DNA from: a virus
Virus record (IMG/VR): IMGVR_UViG_3300031839_001544
Span: 1 to 22,419 of that record
Direction: 5' to 3' (one strand)
Length of the DNA: 22,419 bases
The notes under the pieces are model-generated. The model made no database searches, was not told the DNA's origin, and worked only from the letters and a program-made list of their open reading frames with translations. Shown here one piece after another: positions 7,245 through 12,797 of this stretch. The first letter of the stretch is position 1; each line of letters opens with the position of its first letter. The position numbers were made by a program, and so were the translations under genes.

Positions 7245-7612
7245 CACGCCTCCAAGTTCATCTTGGGACCGCGTGTGATCTTGAACTCATCCAGCAGGCT
7301 CAGGATGGTGCGTGGCGTGCTGCCGATGGCGCGCGCCATGCCGATGATAGTTTCACCCGTGGCCGCAAGTGGCTTGATCTGTTCGGCCATCTTTGCGCGC
7401 CGCTCAAGGCGCATCTGATTGAGGCGCTCGCGGGCATAAAGGATGCCGGGCATCGAGTTCTCTTGATCAAGCCAGCGGACTTCTTTGTTCAGCCGCTGGC
7501 GGGCCTGGTGCTGGGCGAAGCGCCGCGGGTGTTTGGCTGGGTCAAGTTTGGCGGCGCAGCCGAGCATGGCTTGCTGCTCTGCGTGGCGGTGAAAGTGGGG
7601 GGTGGGGATCAT
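7244..7612 (-). CDS. HTH-containing phage protein (122 aa)
   Basis: A 122-residue very basic protein. Residues about 80-112 read ATGETIIGMARAIGSTPRTI and continue LSLLDEFKI, a plausible homeodomain-like or resolvase-type helix-turn-helix. The first 70 residues are rich in Arg, His and Gln and look helical. ATG at 7612 follows GGAGG. It is coupled to the next gene by a 1 nt stop/start overlap. A regulatory role is possible; no family name is assigned. Confidence 0.7.
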   Translation of the reverse strand: MIPTPHFHRHAEQQAMLGCAAKLDPAKHPRRFAQHQARQRLNKEVRWLDQENSMPGILYARERLNQMRLERRAKMAEQIKPLAATGETIIGMARAIGSTPRTILSLLDEFKITRGPKMNLEA

Positions 7613-7681
7613 GCTGGCCTCCGGTCAGGCGTGTGCCTGGGTGTGGGTGCCGTTCTCCAGCGCCTGCTGCAGCCAGGCCGC

Positions 7682-7894
7682 TTACTTCGGTGTGCGGCGA
7701 AAACCAAGGCAGCGGCCGCTGGTGCTGTCGATGACGTGCACCATGCCTTTGCCGGCCATGAGTGCCTGGGTGCGGTCTGGGCGATAGCCTTGGGAGAGGT
7801 TGCGCCCAGCGAATGCCGCGCGGGCTTGGCGGGCCAGTTCGAGCAGATCGGTCAGTTCGTTGACGCTGGCCTTGGCTTGTTGCAGTGCGTTCAT
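7682..7894 (-). CDS. Phage hypothetical protein, probably shortened by a stop codon
   Basis: The 70-residue product starts at ATG 7894 (GAGGTG upstream). Its N-terminal helix is LQQAKASVNELTDLLELARQ, and a strand-rich end reads GMVHVIDSTSGRCLGF. The TAA at 7682-7684 is followed, in the same frame, by 18 more protein-like codons (AAWLQQALENGTHTQAHA) ending at TGA 7625-7627. That second stop lies just 12 nt before the next gene, which matches the tight packing of this operon. A CAA to TAA change would explain the 69 nt gap. The family is not recognised. Confidence 0.65.
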   Translation of the reverse strand: MNALQQAKASVNELTDLLELARQARAAFAGRNLSQGYRPDRTQALMAGKGMVHVIDSTSGRCLGFRRTPK

Positions 7895-8420
7895 GGTGTG
7901 GCACCTCGGTTGGTCATACCCATAAGTCAGCCGCACCAACCCGCCAGACTTCCGCAAGGCTGCGTGCTGGGTTGGCTGCTTATGGGTACGGGGTAGGGTG
8001 GTTGCCGGCTTACGCCATCCGGCTGATCTTCGGGTGTAGTGGGCCCTGGCGGTTCCGCTCCTGCGTCCCCTGATCCGGTGGTGTTGCTACCTTCTTGCCC
8101 AGTGATCGCGGCAAAGCGTTCAACTGGTTGTGATGCGCGATATTGCGCATCGGCCAATGATCGAAGCACCACGGCGTTACCCGTGCTTATTTCCCGCCCG
8201 CTCGTTTCTGGTATTGGCCGTCTTGCTTTAACCGGCCCAGGAGATTTGCGGGGTTTTGCTGCTCCAAGCGTTACGTGGCACTCGCCAACGCTTCAATCAC
8301 TGGCCGATACGCCCTGCATGCAGGTGATCGGTGCCTTATGCCCAGGCGGCAAACCTGCTTATCACCGGGCGCAGCTTCATGCGTTGCCCGGCGGCGTCCC
8401 GGTCGTGTTTCGGGATTGGG
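7895..8420. other. 526 bp stretch without a confident gene
   Basis: Open frames exist on both strands but none has convincing start signals. On the minus strand one frame is open from about 8290 to 7927 (start only at GTG 8172) and encodes a Pro/Gly-rich tail. On the plus strand a frame is open from 8161 to 8424 with a Cys/Arg-rich product (from GTG 8275: VALANASITGRYALHAGDRC...). The G-rich 13-mer repeat GGGTAGGGTGGTT is at 7991-8003. AT content at third positions is higher than in neighbouring genes, so this may be a decayed or foreign segment. Confidence 0.4.
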
Positions 8421-8627
8421 TTAGGCGTCGTGAATTTCGTCCATCTGCCGAAAGAAAGACTCCATTACGGTACCCTTTGTCATTTCGAGCATGCCTACGA
8501 TCATTTCAACAGGAAGGCCGGCTTCTTGAGCGCGGTCCAGCGCGTCATTCAGTTCGGCGTGCAGCTTTTCTGCTGCCACATGCGCGGCAACCGGCATGCC
8601 TTTCTTGCTCAGTTCGGAAACGCTCAT
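8421..8627 (-). CDS. Small helical phage protein (68 aa)
   Basis: A 68-residue, almost wholly helical protein (VAAHVAAEKLHAELNDALDR, then AGLPVEMIVGMLEMTKGTV) ending in an acidic tail. Proteins of this style are common in pseudomonad phage leftward operons. ATG at 8627 has GAGG upstream. It lies 13 nt after the small membrane protein gene, so it is probably in the same transcript. Function unknown. Confidence 0.72.
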   Translation of the reverse strand: MSVSELSKKGMPVAAHVAAEKLHAELNDALDRAQEAGLPVEMIVGMLEMTKGTVMESFFRQMDEIHDA

Positions 8628-8640
8628 GGCGGCCTCTGAT

Positions 8641-8802
8641 TCAATCTGCTGCAGGTTTGCGCCGCCACCTCATCCACAGCGCAGCACCCAACAGCAGGCC
8701 CGAGAGCACGCCGAAGATGTACGTGGTGGAGAGGATGTGCAGCAGGGTGGAGCTGGCGAGCAGGAAGCCCGCCAGCATGGCGACAATGGCGAAGCGGAGC
8801 AT
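8641..8802 (-). CDS. Small two-helix inner-membrane protein (53 aa)
   Basis: This frame is short but clear. It starts at ATG 8802, 2 nt after the stop of the solute-binding-like gene. Two hydrophobic segments are visible: LRFAIVAMLAGFLLASSTLL (about residues 2-21) and TYIFGVLSGLLLGAALWM (about 27-44). The cytoplasmic tail is basic (RWRRKPAAD), predicting both ends inside. The immediate coupling suggests it works with the secreted protein upstream, for example as a membrane anchor or partner. A role in superinfection exclusion is an inference only. Confidence 0.72.
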   Translation of the reverse strand: MLRFAIVAMLAGFLLASSTLLHILSTTYIFGVLSGLLLGAALWMRWRRKPAAD

Positions 8803-8804
8803 GT

Positions 8805-9680
8805 TCAGCGCACCGCTTTGACGATGCTGTTGATGCCCTTGTCTACGCCCCGGCGAAGCTTCTTGTCGCCCTGGTGCCAGTCGTTGTTGTAGACGATCTG
8901 GGCGCGCAGGCAGTAGGTGTCCGGGCTGGTGAGGGTTGAGGTCTTGAGGCCGTTGGTGTGCTTGGAGTCAACCGAGCAGGCGGTGTACAGCGGGTTGCCG
9001 TTGGCGTCCTTGGCGTTCGCAAACGAGCTGTCGTTGACCTCGCCAATCAGAATCTGATTCCCAAAGTCTTCGGTAATGTCGCTCGTAATCTTGCCAGGTC
9101 GGCCGATGTAGAGCATGCCGGCGATCTCCACCGTGACCCCTGCCTTCTTTACGTAGCCTTGCGCAGTCGCCTCGGCCGCGGCGTACCAGTCGTCAAACTC
9201 GACGATGACAGCGCCTTTGTAGTCGTCGTCGGTTTCGATCCAGTTGCGCACGGTGACCAGTGCGCCGGAGCCTGATACCGCAGCGAAGGCGTACTTCTTG
9301 GCCACGGCGTCGTCTTCCATCTTGCCGAAGTCGTCTATGCCGGTTTTACCGTGGAGCCAGTAGACCTGCTCCATGTGCCCGTCGACGATCTTCACGTCAG
9401 TGGGCAGCGGCTTGGTGACCGCGGCGTCGGCTTGCATGATGGCGATATCGCAGTCGCCGTCCTTCATCAGTTCGGCATTCTCGACGCTGCCACCGGTGGT
9501 GAGCACGTTGAGCTGGATGTCGGTGTTCTTGGTGATGCTGTTGCCTATGGCGCTGCCAAGGTCCTGGTAGAAGCCACCTTCGCCGCCGGTGCAGAAGTTG
9601 AGGGTGGTTGGTGCTGGTGCTGCGCTGGCCAGCGATGACACGCTGATGAGCAGGGCGAGCAGAAGTGCTTTGGTCTTCAT
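8805..9680 (-). CDS. Secreted TAXI-type TRAP solute-binding-like protein
   Basis: A 291-residue periplasmic protein. It has a clear signal peptide (MKTKALLLALLISVSSLASA, cleavage near residue 20-22). The mature start carries the TAXI-family pattern LNFCTGGEGGFYQDLG...GSVENAELMKDGDCDIAIMQADA. Family members bind a small organic ligand for TRAP transporters, but no transporter genes are nearby. It is the first gene behind the leftward promoter, with AGGAC before ATG 9680. At least four cysteines suggest disulfides in the periplasm. An orphan binding protein in a phage early operon is unusual; likely roles are altering the host envelope or blocking other phages. The fold assignment is firm; the role is open. 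Confidence 0.85.
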   Translation of the reverse strand: MKTKALLLALLISVSSLASAAPAPTTLNFCTGGEGGFYQDLGSAIGNSITKNTDIQLNVLTTGGSVENAELMKDGDCDIAIMQADAAVTKPLPTDVKIVDGHMEQVYWLHGKTGIDDFGKMEDDAVAKKYAFAAVSGSGALVTVRNWIETDDDYKGAVIVEFDDWYAAAEATAQGYVKKAGVTVEIAGMLYIGRPGKITSDITEDFGNQILIGEVNDSSFANAKDANGNPLYTACSVDSKHTNGLKTSTLTSPDTYCLRAQIVYNNDWHQGDKKLRRGVDKGINSIVKAVR

Positions 9681-9711
9681 GGGGCGTCCTTTGTTTGCTG
9701 GTGCTGGGTTG

Positions 9712-9736
9712 AGTTGTAAAGCGATCCTTTACAACT
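9712..9736. promoter_or_regulatory. Perfect 10 bp inverted repeat upstream of TAXI-like gene
   Basis: AGTTGTAAAG-cgatc-CTTTACAACT is a perfect dyad about 32 nt before the ATG of the TAXI-like gene, AT-rich within GC-rich sequence. It differs from the repressor operators found at PL and PR. It could be an operator for a host or phage regulator, or an RNA hairpin in the leader. No T-run follows, so it is not a typical terminator. Confidence 0.6.
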
Positions 9737-9904
9737 TGTGTCCTGGCGCACTGGTTGCCGGGTCTTCCTCGCGGTTCGGTCATCACCTCGTCCGCCGCAG
9801 CCCCTCTGTTGGCTGGTGAAGCGGTACGCCGGTCGCCGGCTTGCAGTGCGCGTGTTACTCACCTGACTTTGTGTCGCCCCACAGGTGATGGCCGGGGCTG
9901 CCTC

Positions 9905-9918
9905 GCCGGTTGCCCGGC
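9905..9918 (-). promoter_or_regulatory. boxB-like hairpin with GCAA loop
   Basis: On the transcribed strand this reads GCCGG-GCAA-CCGGC: a five-pair stem with a GNRA tetraloop. It lies 20 nt downstream of the boxA-like element. Lambda boxB hairpins also present a GNRA-like fold. A second hairpin, GGCC-GAAA-GGCC (9953-9964), lies just upstream of boxA. Confidence 0.45.
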
Positions 9919-9938
9919 TAGCTGTTCATGGCGCGTGT

Positions 9939-9950
9939 TGTTAAAGAGTG
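9939..9950 (-). promoter_or_regulatory. boxA-like antitermination element
   Basis: On the minus strand this reads CACTCTTTAACA, which matches the ribosomal-type boxA core CTCTTTAACA. It lies about 35-45 nt downstream of the expected PL start. It suggests NusB/NusE-dependent antitermination of the long leftward operon. Confidence 0.55.
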
Positions 9951-9991
9951 GCGGCCTTTCGGCCTGGCCGGTGTTGGCCGGCGATGGAGTT

Positions 9992-10020
9992 AATATCAAC
10001 CACGGGTTGATATAAGTCAA
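9992..10020 (-). promoter_or_regulatory. PL-type leftward promoter
   Basis: Minus-strand -35 TTGACT (10020-10015), 17 nt spacer, -10 GATATT (9997-9992). One repressor operator fills the spacer and touches the -10; a second overlaps the -35. Transcription would start near 9985 and read through the whole leftward operon toward the integrase. Confidence 0.65.
9995..10011. promoter_or_regulatory. Repressor operator OL1-like
   Basis: ATCAACCACGGGTTGAT has half-sites ATCAAC/GTTGAT around 5 nt. Symmetry extends to 9993-10013. The same half-sites occur at 12789-12805 and 12846-12862 in the cI-cro region. Confidence 0.7.
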
Positions 10021-10035
10021 CAACCGGAAGTTGAT
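10019..10035. promoter_or_regulatory. Repressor operator OL2-like
   Basis: AACAACCGGAAGTTGAT is a one-mismatch version of the ATCAAC-N5-GTTGAT site. It is centred 24 bp from the neighbouring operator, so on the same helix face with lambda-like spacing. Confidence 0.6.
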
Positions 10036-10051
10036 AATTTATTCGAGACAT

Positions 10052-10076
10052 AAAAAAACCCGCACATGGCGGGTTT
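10052..10076 (-). terminator. Rho-independent terminator of the toxin-antitoxin operon
   Basis: Minus-strand RNA folds AAACCCGC-(5 nt)-GCGGGTTT, followed by a T7 run (10058-10052). It separates the antitoxin gene from the PL operators. Confidence 0.85.
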
Positions 10077-10094
10077 CTTATTGGGGGTTGAGCG

Positions 10095-10526
10095 CTAGGC
10101 GGCTTTAGCCATCCAGCCGTTGTCTTCATGGCTGAATTCTGCCGCTTCGGGCTCGCCGTCTTGTGCTTCAGGGAATATCTGCGGCGGCTGGACAGCCTGG
10201 CGATGGGCCAGGTAATAGGCGCGCATGGCGATATCGGCCAGGCGCTGCACGTGACCCGACTTGAGCTTTTCCCATGCTGCAACAGTTTGCTCGCCGACCC
10301 CGAGGATTGCAGCCATTTCGGCCTGAGTCAGGTCTTGTTCTTTGCGCAGGAAGCGGAACTGGGCACCAGTCAGCGGTGTTTTCTGGCGTAGCAGATCGCT
10401 GGCAATTGCCAGGTGCAGGCCTTCTACGTCTTCAATGGACACGGCCTGCCCGTACGGGGTTTGCTTAATGACAAAACCGTTCTTGAGAAACACGTTATCA
10501 AGCCCGCAGGACTTGTAGTGGTACAT
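10095..10526 (-). CDS. HTH antitoxin-like protein of a DUF4258 toxin-antitoxin pair
   Basis: About 143 residues from ATG 10526 (GGGAG upstream), starting 2 nt after the toxin stop; the longer in-frame start at 10643 lies inside the toxin gene. The N-terminal segment (about 1-45) has a YHYKSCGLDNVFLKNGF strand region. An XRE-type helix-turn-helix follows at about 53-90 (TGAQFRFLRKEQDLTQAEMA, then ILGVGEQTVAAWEKL). The C-terminus is acidic and Gln/Glu-rich. It probably neutralises the upstream protein and represses the shared promoter through the inverted repeat at 10848-10866. The toxin-first order is like higBA or mqsRA. The pairing is inferred from layout and family knowledge. Confidence 0.82.
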   Translation of the reverse strand: MYHYKSCGLDNVFLKNGFVIKQTPYGQAVSIEDVEGLHLAIASDLLRQKTPLTGAQFRFLRKEQDLTQAEMAAILGVGEQTVAAWEKLKSGHVQRLADIAMRAYYLAHRQAVQPPQIFPEAQDGEPEAAEFSHEDNGWMAKAA

Positions 10527-10528
10527 GG

Positions 10529-10843
10529 TCAAATCTCCCAAACCGTGATGGCGGTTACTTCTCGGCTTGTAGGGGCGAGCACGACTGCGGCAACCAGGCA
10601 CACAATGTCGCGCGGCGGAAGTTCCTGAATACGAAACTTCCATGTGTCAAAGTCCGCGTCGTATTCAATGCTTCCGACAATGCTGCCACGGCGCAGGCAG
10701 CGTAGAGCCTCAATGAATGTGACTTCACGCTCTTCGAGGCGTTCCAGGCAGTGGTCTGTGAAATCCACATTGCTTGAATCGTTTGCCCTTGCATGAACAA
10801 TTGCTTCTAGCTCGGCGCGTGAAATCGGTAGTGTCTTGCTCAT
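10529..10843 (-). CDS. DUF4258 toxin-like protein
   Basis: A 104-residue protein with the DUF4258 pattern: VDFTDHCLERLEEREVTFIE, then LRCLRRGSIVG, YDADFDTWKFRIQ, and ITVWEI at the end. DUF4258 proteins resemble RelE/BrnT-type mRNA-interfering toxins and are usually paired with a small HTH partner, as here. ATG at 10843 lies about 23 nt downstream of the predicted transcription start, and an autoregulatory palindrome covers that leader. Toxic activity is inferred from family and layout. The pair may also stabilise the prophage or act in phage defence. Confidence 0.82.
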   Translation of the reverse strand: MSKTLPISRAELEAIVHARANDSSNVDFTDHCLERLEEREVTFIEALRCLRRGSIVGSIEYDADFDTWKFRIQELPPRDIVCLVAAVVLAPTSREVTAITVWEI

Positions 10844-10847
10844 CGGA

Positions 10848-10866
10848 ACCTATGATTTTCATAGGT
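10848..10866. promoter_or_regulatory. Autoregulatory operator of the toxin-antitoxin pair
   Basis: ACCTATGA-ttt-TCATAGGT is a perfect 8 bp inverted repeat covering the start of the transcript, just before the toxin ATG. A second, looser set of TGACA/TGTCA repeats overlaps the promoter (10867-10899). Confidence 0.65.
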
Positions 10867-10872
10867 GACACC

Positions 10873-10900
10873 ATCTTAAGCGATGTCACTGTGGTGTCAA
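10873..10900 (-). promoter_or_regulatory. Toxin-antitoxin promoter
   Basis: Minus-strand -35 TTGACA (10900-10895, perfect), 16 nt spacer, -10 TAAGAT (10878-10873). The expected start is near 10866, inside the palindromic operator. Confidence 0.7.
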
Positions 10901-10926
10901 GAATTATGGCTGCAGCGAGGGGCTTG

Positions 10927-11865
10927 TCAGCCCGGAGTAACGAGCTTGTAGGTGGCTCGCTCCTGCTCACTTAGCGGGTCTCGCTCAACGTAACGCATCA
11001 CATTGAGCTCTACCTGCATCCCCAGGGTGTACCGCTGAACATGCTCGTACTGTTGGGGGTTGTAGCTGATCTTAACTTGGCCGCCACCCTCTTCACGGAT
11101 GTAAAAGGCGCCCGTGTCTTTCAGTTGCGCCACGCGGCCGTGCAGAGTTATTTCTTCTGGTTTTATGCGCTCAAGGGGGGATAGGCGCTCATGTGCCTGG
11201 CGCACATCCGCCAGGCTCCCGCCCCACTTGTAGAGCTTGGCATTGGGTGCCGGCCAGGTGAGTTCTGCGCCAATTTCTTGCCGCTCCAGATCGCCTAGCA
11301 TCTCGCTAAGCACCTTTGTGGCCGGCACACCAATAACGGTTACCAGTTCGCGAATTTGGGCCTGCTCTTGGGTTTCGAGCACGGAGAATATTTTCTCCAG
11401 GGCGCCGCCCATTGCAGAGTCACCAGTCAGATCTGGCGCGATGTTCCCCGCAAAAACCAAGCGGGTTGAGCCGCTTGTTAGACCAGAGAGCCGCATATCC
11501 ATTTCATCAAAAAGCGGCTCAAGACCCTTTTGCTTTGGCCCTTTGCCGTGCCTCAGGTGGTAGGCGGTATGGGCCAGAATGGTATTGAACTTGCCTGATA
11601 GTTTGGTGAGCAGGCGCAACGGTATGCTGCCATCCATACGCCGCCCAATTAGGCGTAATTCAACGACCTCAAACTGAAGGGCGGCCTTGGCTTGACGCAG
11701 CTCCTGCCGAAGCTCTTCTTGGTGTGTTATCCAAGAGTCCAGAGACAGCTTGGTCGAGAACTTGTTTGGCTGGGCTTGCAGGTGTTCGCGGTCCCGCGCG
11801 ATAAAGCCATTGACCTGAGCTAGCTGGCGCTCAAGCCAATCTATGCGATTTGCTTGCTCAGTCAT
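10927..11865 (-). CDS. Coiled-coil protein with possible OB-like end, partner of NTase-fold gene
   Basis: A 312-residue protein not assigned to a known family. Residues 1-65 form a coiled coil (ANRIDWLERQLAQVNGFIAR, then QEELRQELRQAKAALQ). The centre (about 66-240) is mixed helix/strand with LIGRRMDGSIPLRLLTKLSG. The last 70 residues (ITLHGRVAQLKDTGAFYIRE, then GQVKISYNPQQYEHV) look like a small beta-barrel such as an OB or OB-like fold. ATG at 11865 has GAGGA upstream and overlaps the NTase-like gene by 8 nt, so the two are translationally coupled behind the repressor. The rexAB-like position suggests a lysogen-expressed exclusion or defence role. That is inference. Confidence 0.82.
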   Translation of the reverse strand: MTEQANRIDWLERQLAQVNGFIARDREHLQAQPNKFSTKLSLDSWITHQEELRQELRQAKAALQFEVVELRLIGRRMDGSIPLRLLTKLSGKFNTILAHTAYHLRHGKGPKQKGLEPLFDEMDMRLSGLTSGSTRLVFAGNIAPDLTGDSAMGGALEKIFSVLETQEQAQIRELVTVIGVPATKVLSEMLGDLERQEIGAELTWPAPNAKLYKWGGSLADVRQAHERLSPLERIKPEEITLHGRVAQLKDTGAFYIREEGGGQVKISYNPQQYEHVQRYTLGMQVELNVMRYVERDPLSEQERATYKLVTPG

Positions 11866-12325
11866 GGTTGATCCTCAGTTCGGCCAAACCCTTTGGAGTG
11901 ACCTCATCGCGCTGTGTTCCGAATTTTTGAAACCAAAATTCTAAGGCAGCATCATCGGTGGAAGCCACCTTAAACACGTGCAGCCCAAAGCGGGCTTTGA
12001 CTATGTTGGTGGTGAGCAGGCCGGTGATTTGTTCCCAGGTTGATTCTGGCAAGGCGTCAGCCCGCTCGGTGTCGTACACCACAACCAGGTCGATGTCATC
12101 TGGCTCGGCTTTGGTGCACATGAAGGAGCCATCGACCCATATGAAGGCCTTCAGCCCGGTGCATTCCAACAGCTCCAAGTATACGGTCAGCGAGTTGAAA
12201 AGCTGTAGCCGCCGGGTTGAATCCGGGAACGCGTCCACAGTCATGGCCCTTAGTGAGGCCAAGGTATGCGGGAACAGACCTGAATCTGCGATTAGGGGAG
12301 GGTGGTCAGTTTTTGCTTGGTCCAT
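11858..12325 (-). CDS. Nucleotidyltransferase-fold protein (DUF6932-like)
   Basis: A 155-residue protein with the Pol beta-type nucleotidyltransferase signature: VDGSFMCTKAEPDDIDLVVV, with Gly66-Ser67 and the metal-binding pair Asp77-x-Asp79. A third carboxylate is not certain (D124/D125 region). The C-terminal EFWFQKFGTQRDEV...KGLAEL matches the tail of DUF6932 proteins. It would transfer a nucleotide to an unknown target, perhaps its partner. ATG at 12325 overlaps the end of the repressor gene by 20 nt and has only a weak ribosome site, so it depends on repressor translation and would be made in the lysogen. It is not a CBASS cyclase of the usual size (about 300 residues or more). Confidence 0.82.
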   Translation of the reverse strand: MDQAKTDHPPLIADSGLFPHTLASLRAMTVDAFPDSTRRLQLFNSLTVYLELLECTGLKAFIWVDGSFMCTKAEPDDIDLVVVYDTERADALPESTWEQITGLLTTNIVKARFGLHVFKVASTDDAALEFWFQKFGTQRDEVTPKGLAELRINHD

Positions 12326-12797
12326 TATCCGGCATCAACAAATCCATTGCTTGCTTGAGCTTACGGGCCTGCTCAGGTGTCAGCTTGAGCATCTTGTCGG
12401 CCATGTCGTCGACGGCCTCCCGCTGCTCCGCTGGCGCTGCCTCGTAAAGATCAGTTTGGTAATGCCTGCTGCTTTTCTGCTGCAACCCCTCAACCAGCGT
12501 GGATCTGGTTGTTTGCGCTTCATTGCCTGGCTGCATATCGCCATCGCCGAAGGCCAGCCACTCTGCTCGGACATTCAACCATTCAGCTATCGCCAGCATA
12601 TTGCTGCGGCTCGGCATTGATTCGCCGCTCAGCCACTTATGTGTAGCTTGTGGGCTGGCCTTGGCCTGCGGGTTGTGTCGTATTCCTTCGTATAGGTCAA
12701 CATTCCGGCCGCGACCAGCCCTGACATCTTGAATGCCATCTAGCGCCTTGTTAAGGCGCGCCACAAAGCCCGCCTTTATGTCCCGAGTATCAACCAT
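12306..12797 (-). CDS. cI: CI-type phage repressor, short form
   Basis: About 163 residues from ATG 12797 (MVDTRDIKAGFVARLNKAL); the frame is open further up but overlaps the operators and cro. The N-terminal domain has an HTH-type core at about 35-85 (ATHKWLSGESMPSRSNMLAI, then AEWLNVRAEWLAFGDG). The C-terminal half is helical and acidic (MADKMLKLTPEQARKLKQAM). No S24/LexA protease domain is present, so direct RecA-stimulated self-cleavage is not expected. The start codon lies inside an operator with no clear ribosome site; GTG a few codons later (after AAGGCGGG) is an alternative. It faces cro across the operators. Confidence 0.88.
   Translation of the reverse strand: MVDTRDIKAGFVARLNKALDGIQDVRAGRGRNVDLYEGIRHNPQAKASPQATHKWLSGESMPSRSNMLAIAEWLNVRAEWLAFGDGDMQPGNEAQTTRSTLVEGLQQKSSRHYQTDLYEAAPAEQREAVDDMADKMLKLTPEQARKLKQAMDLLMPDNGPSKN

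Larger units (their letters stand above)
9681..9990 (-). other. PL leader region with nut-like and palindromic elements
   Basis: About 300 nt of untranslated leader between PL and the first clear gene. It contains the boxA-like element, two GNRA-loop hairpins and a perfect 10 bp inverted repeat (listed separately). An Arg-rich 61-codon frame (GTG 9862 to TGA 9677) overlaps the next ATG as ATGA. It has many rare codons (CGA, AGG) and no good ribosome site, so I do not call it a gene, though its place is where lambda N would be. Confidence 0.55.

Noticed and set aside
7193-7996. 267-codon plus-strand open frame
   Set aside because: Antisense to the HTH-type gene and its neighbours in the leftward operon; hydrophobic Gly/Leu/Val content typical of a shadow frame.
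8039-8821. 260-codon plus-strand open frame
   Set aside because: It covers the well-supported minus-strand genes 8421-8627 and 8641-8802 and has no start signal. Only the separate frame at 8161-8424 was kept as a low-confidence observation.
10901-10926. Terminator at the end of the repressor operon
   Set aside because: A GGGCT-x4-AGCCC hairpin overlaps the stop region but has no T-run, so the operon may read into the toxin-antitoxin pair.
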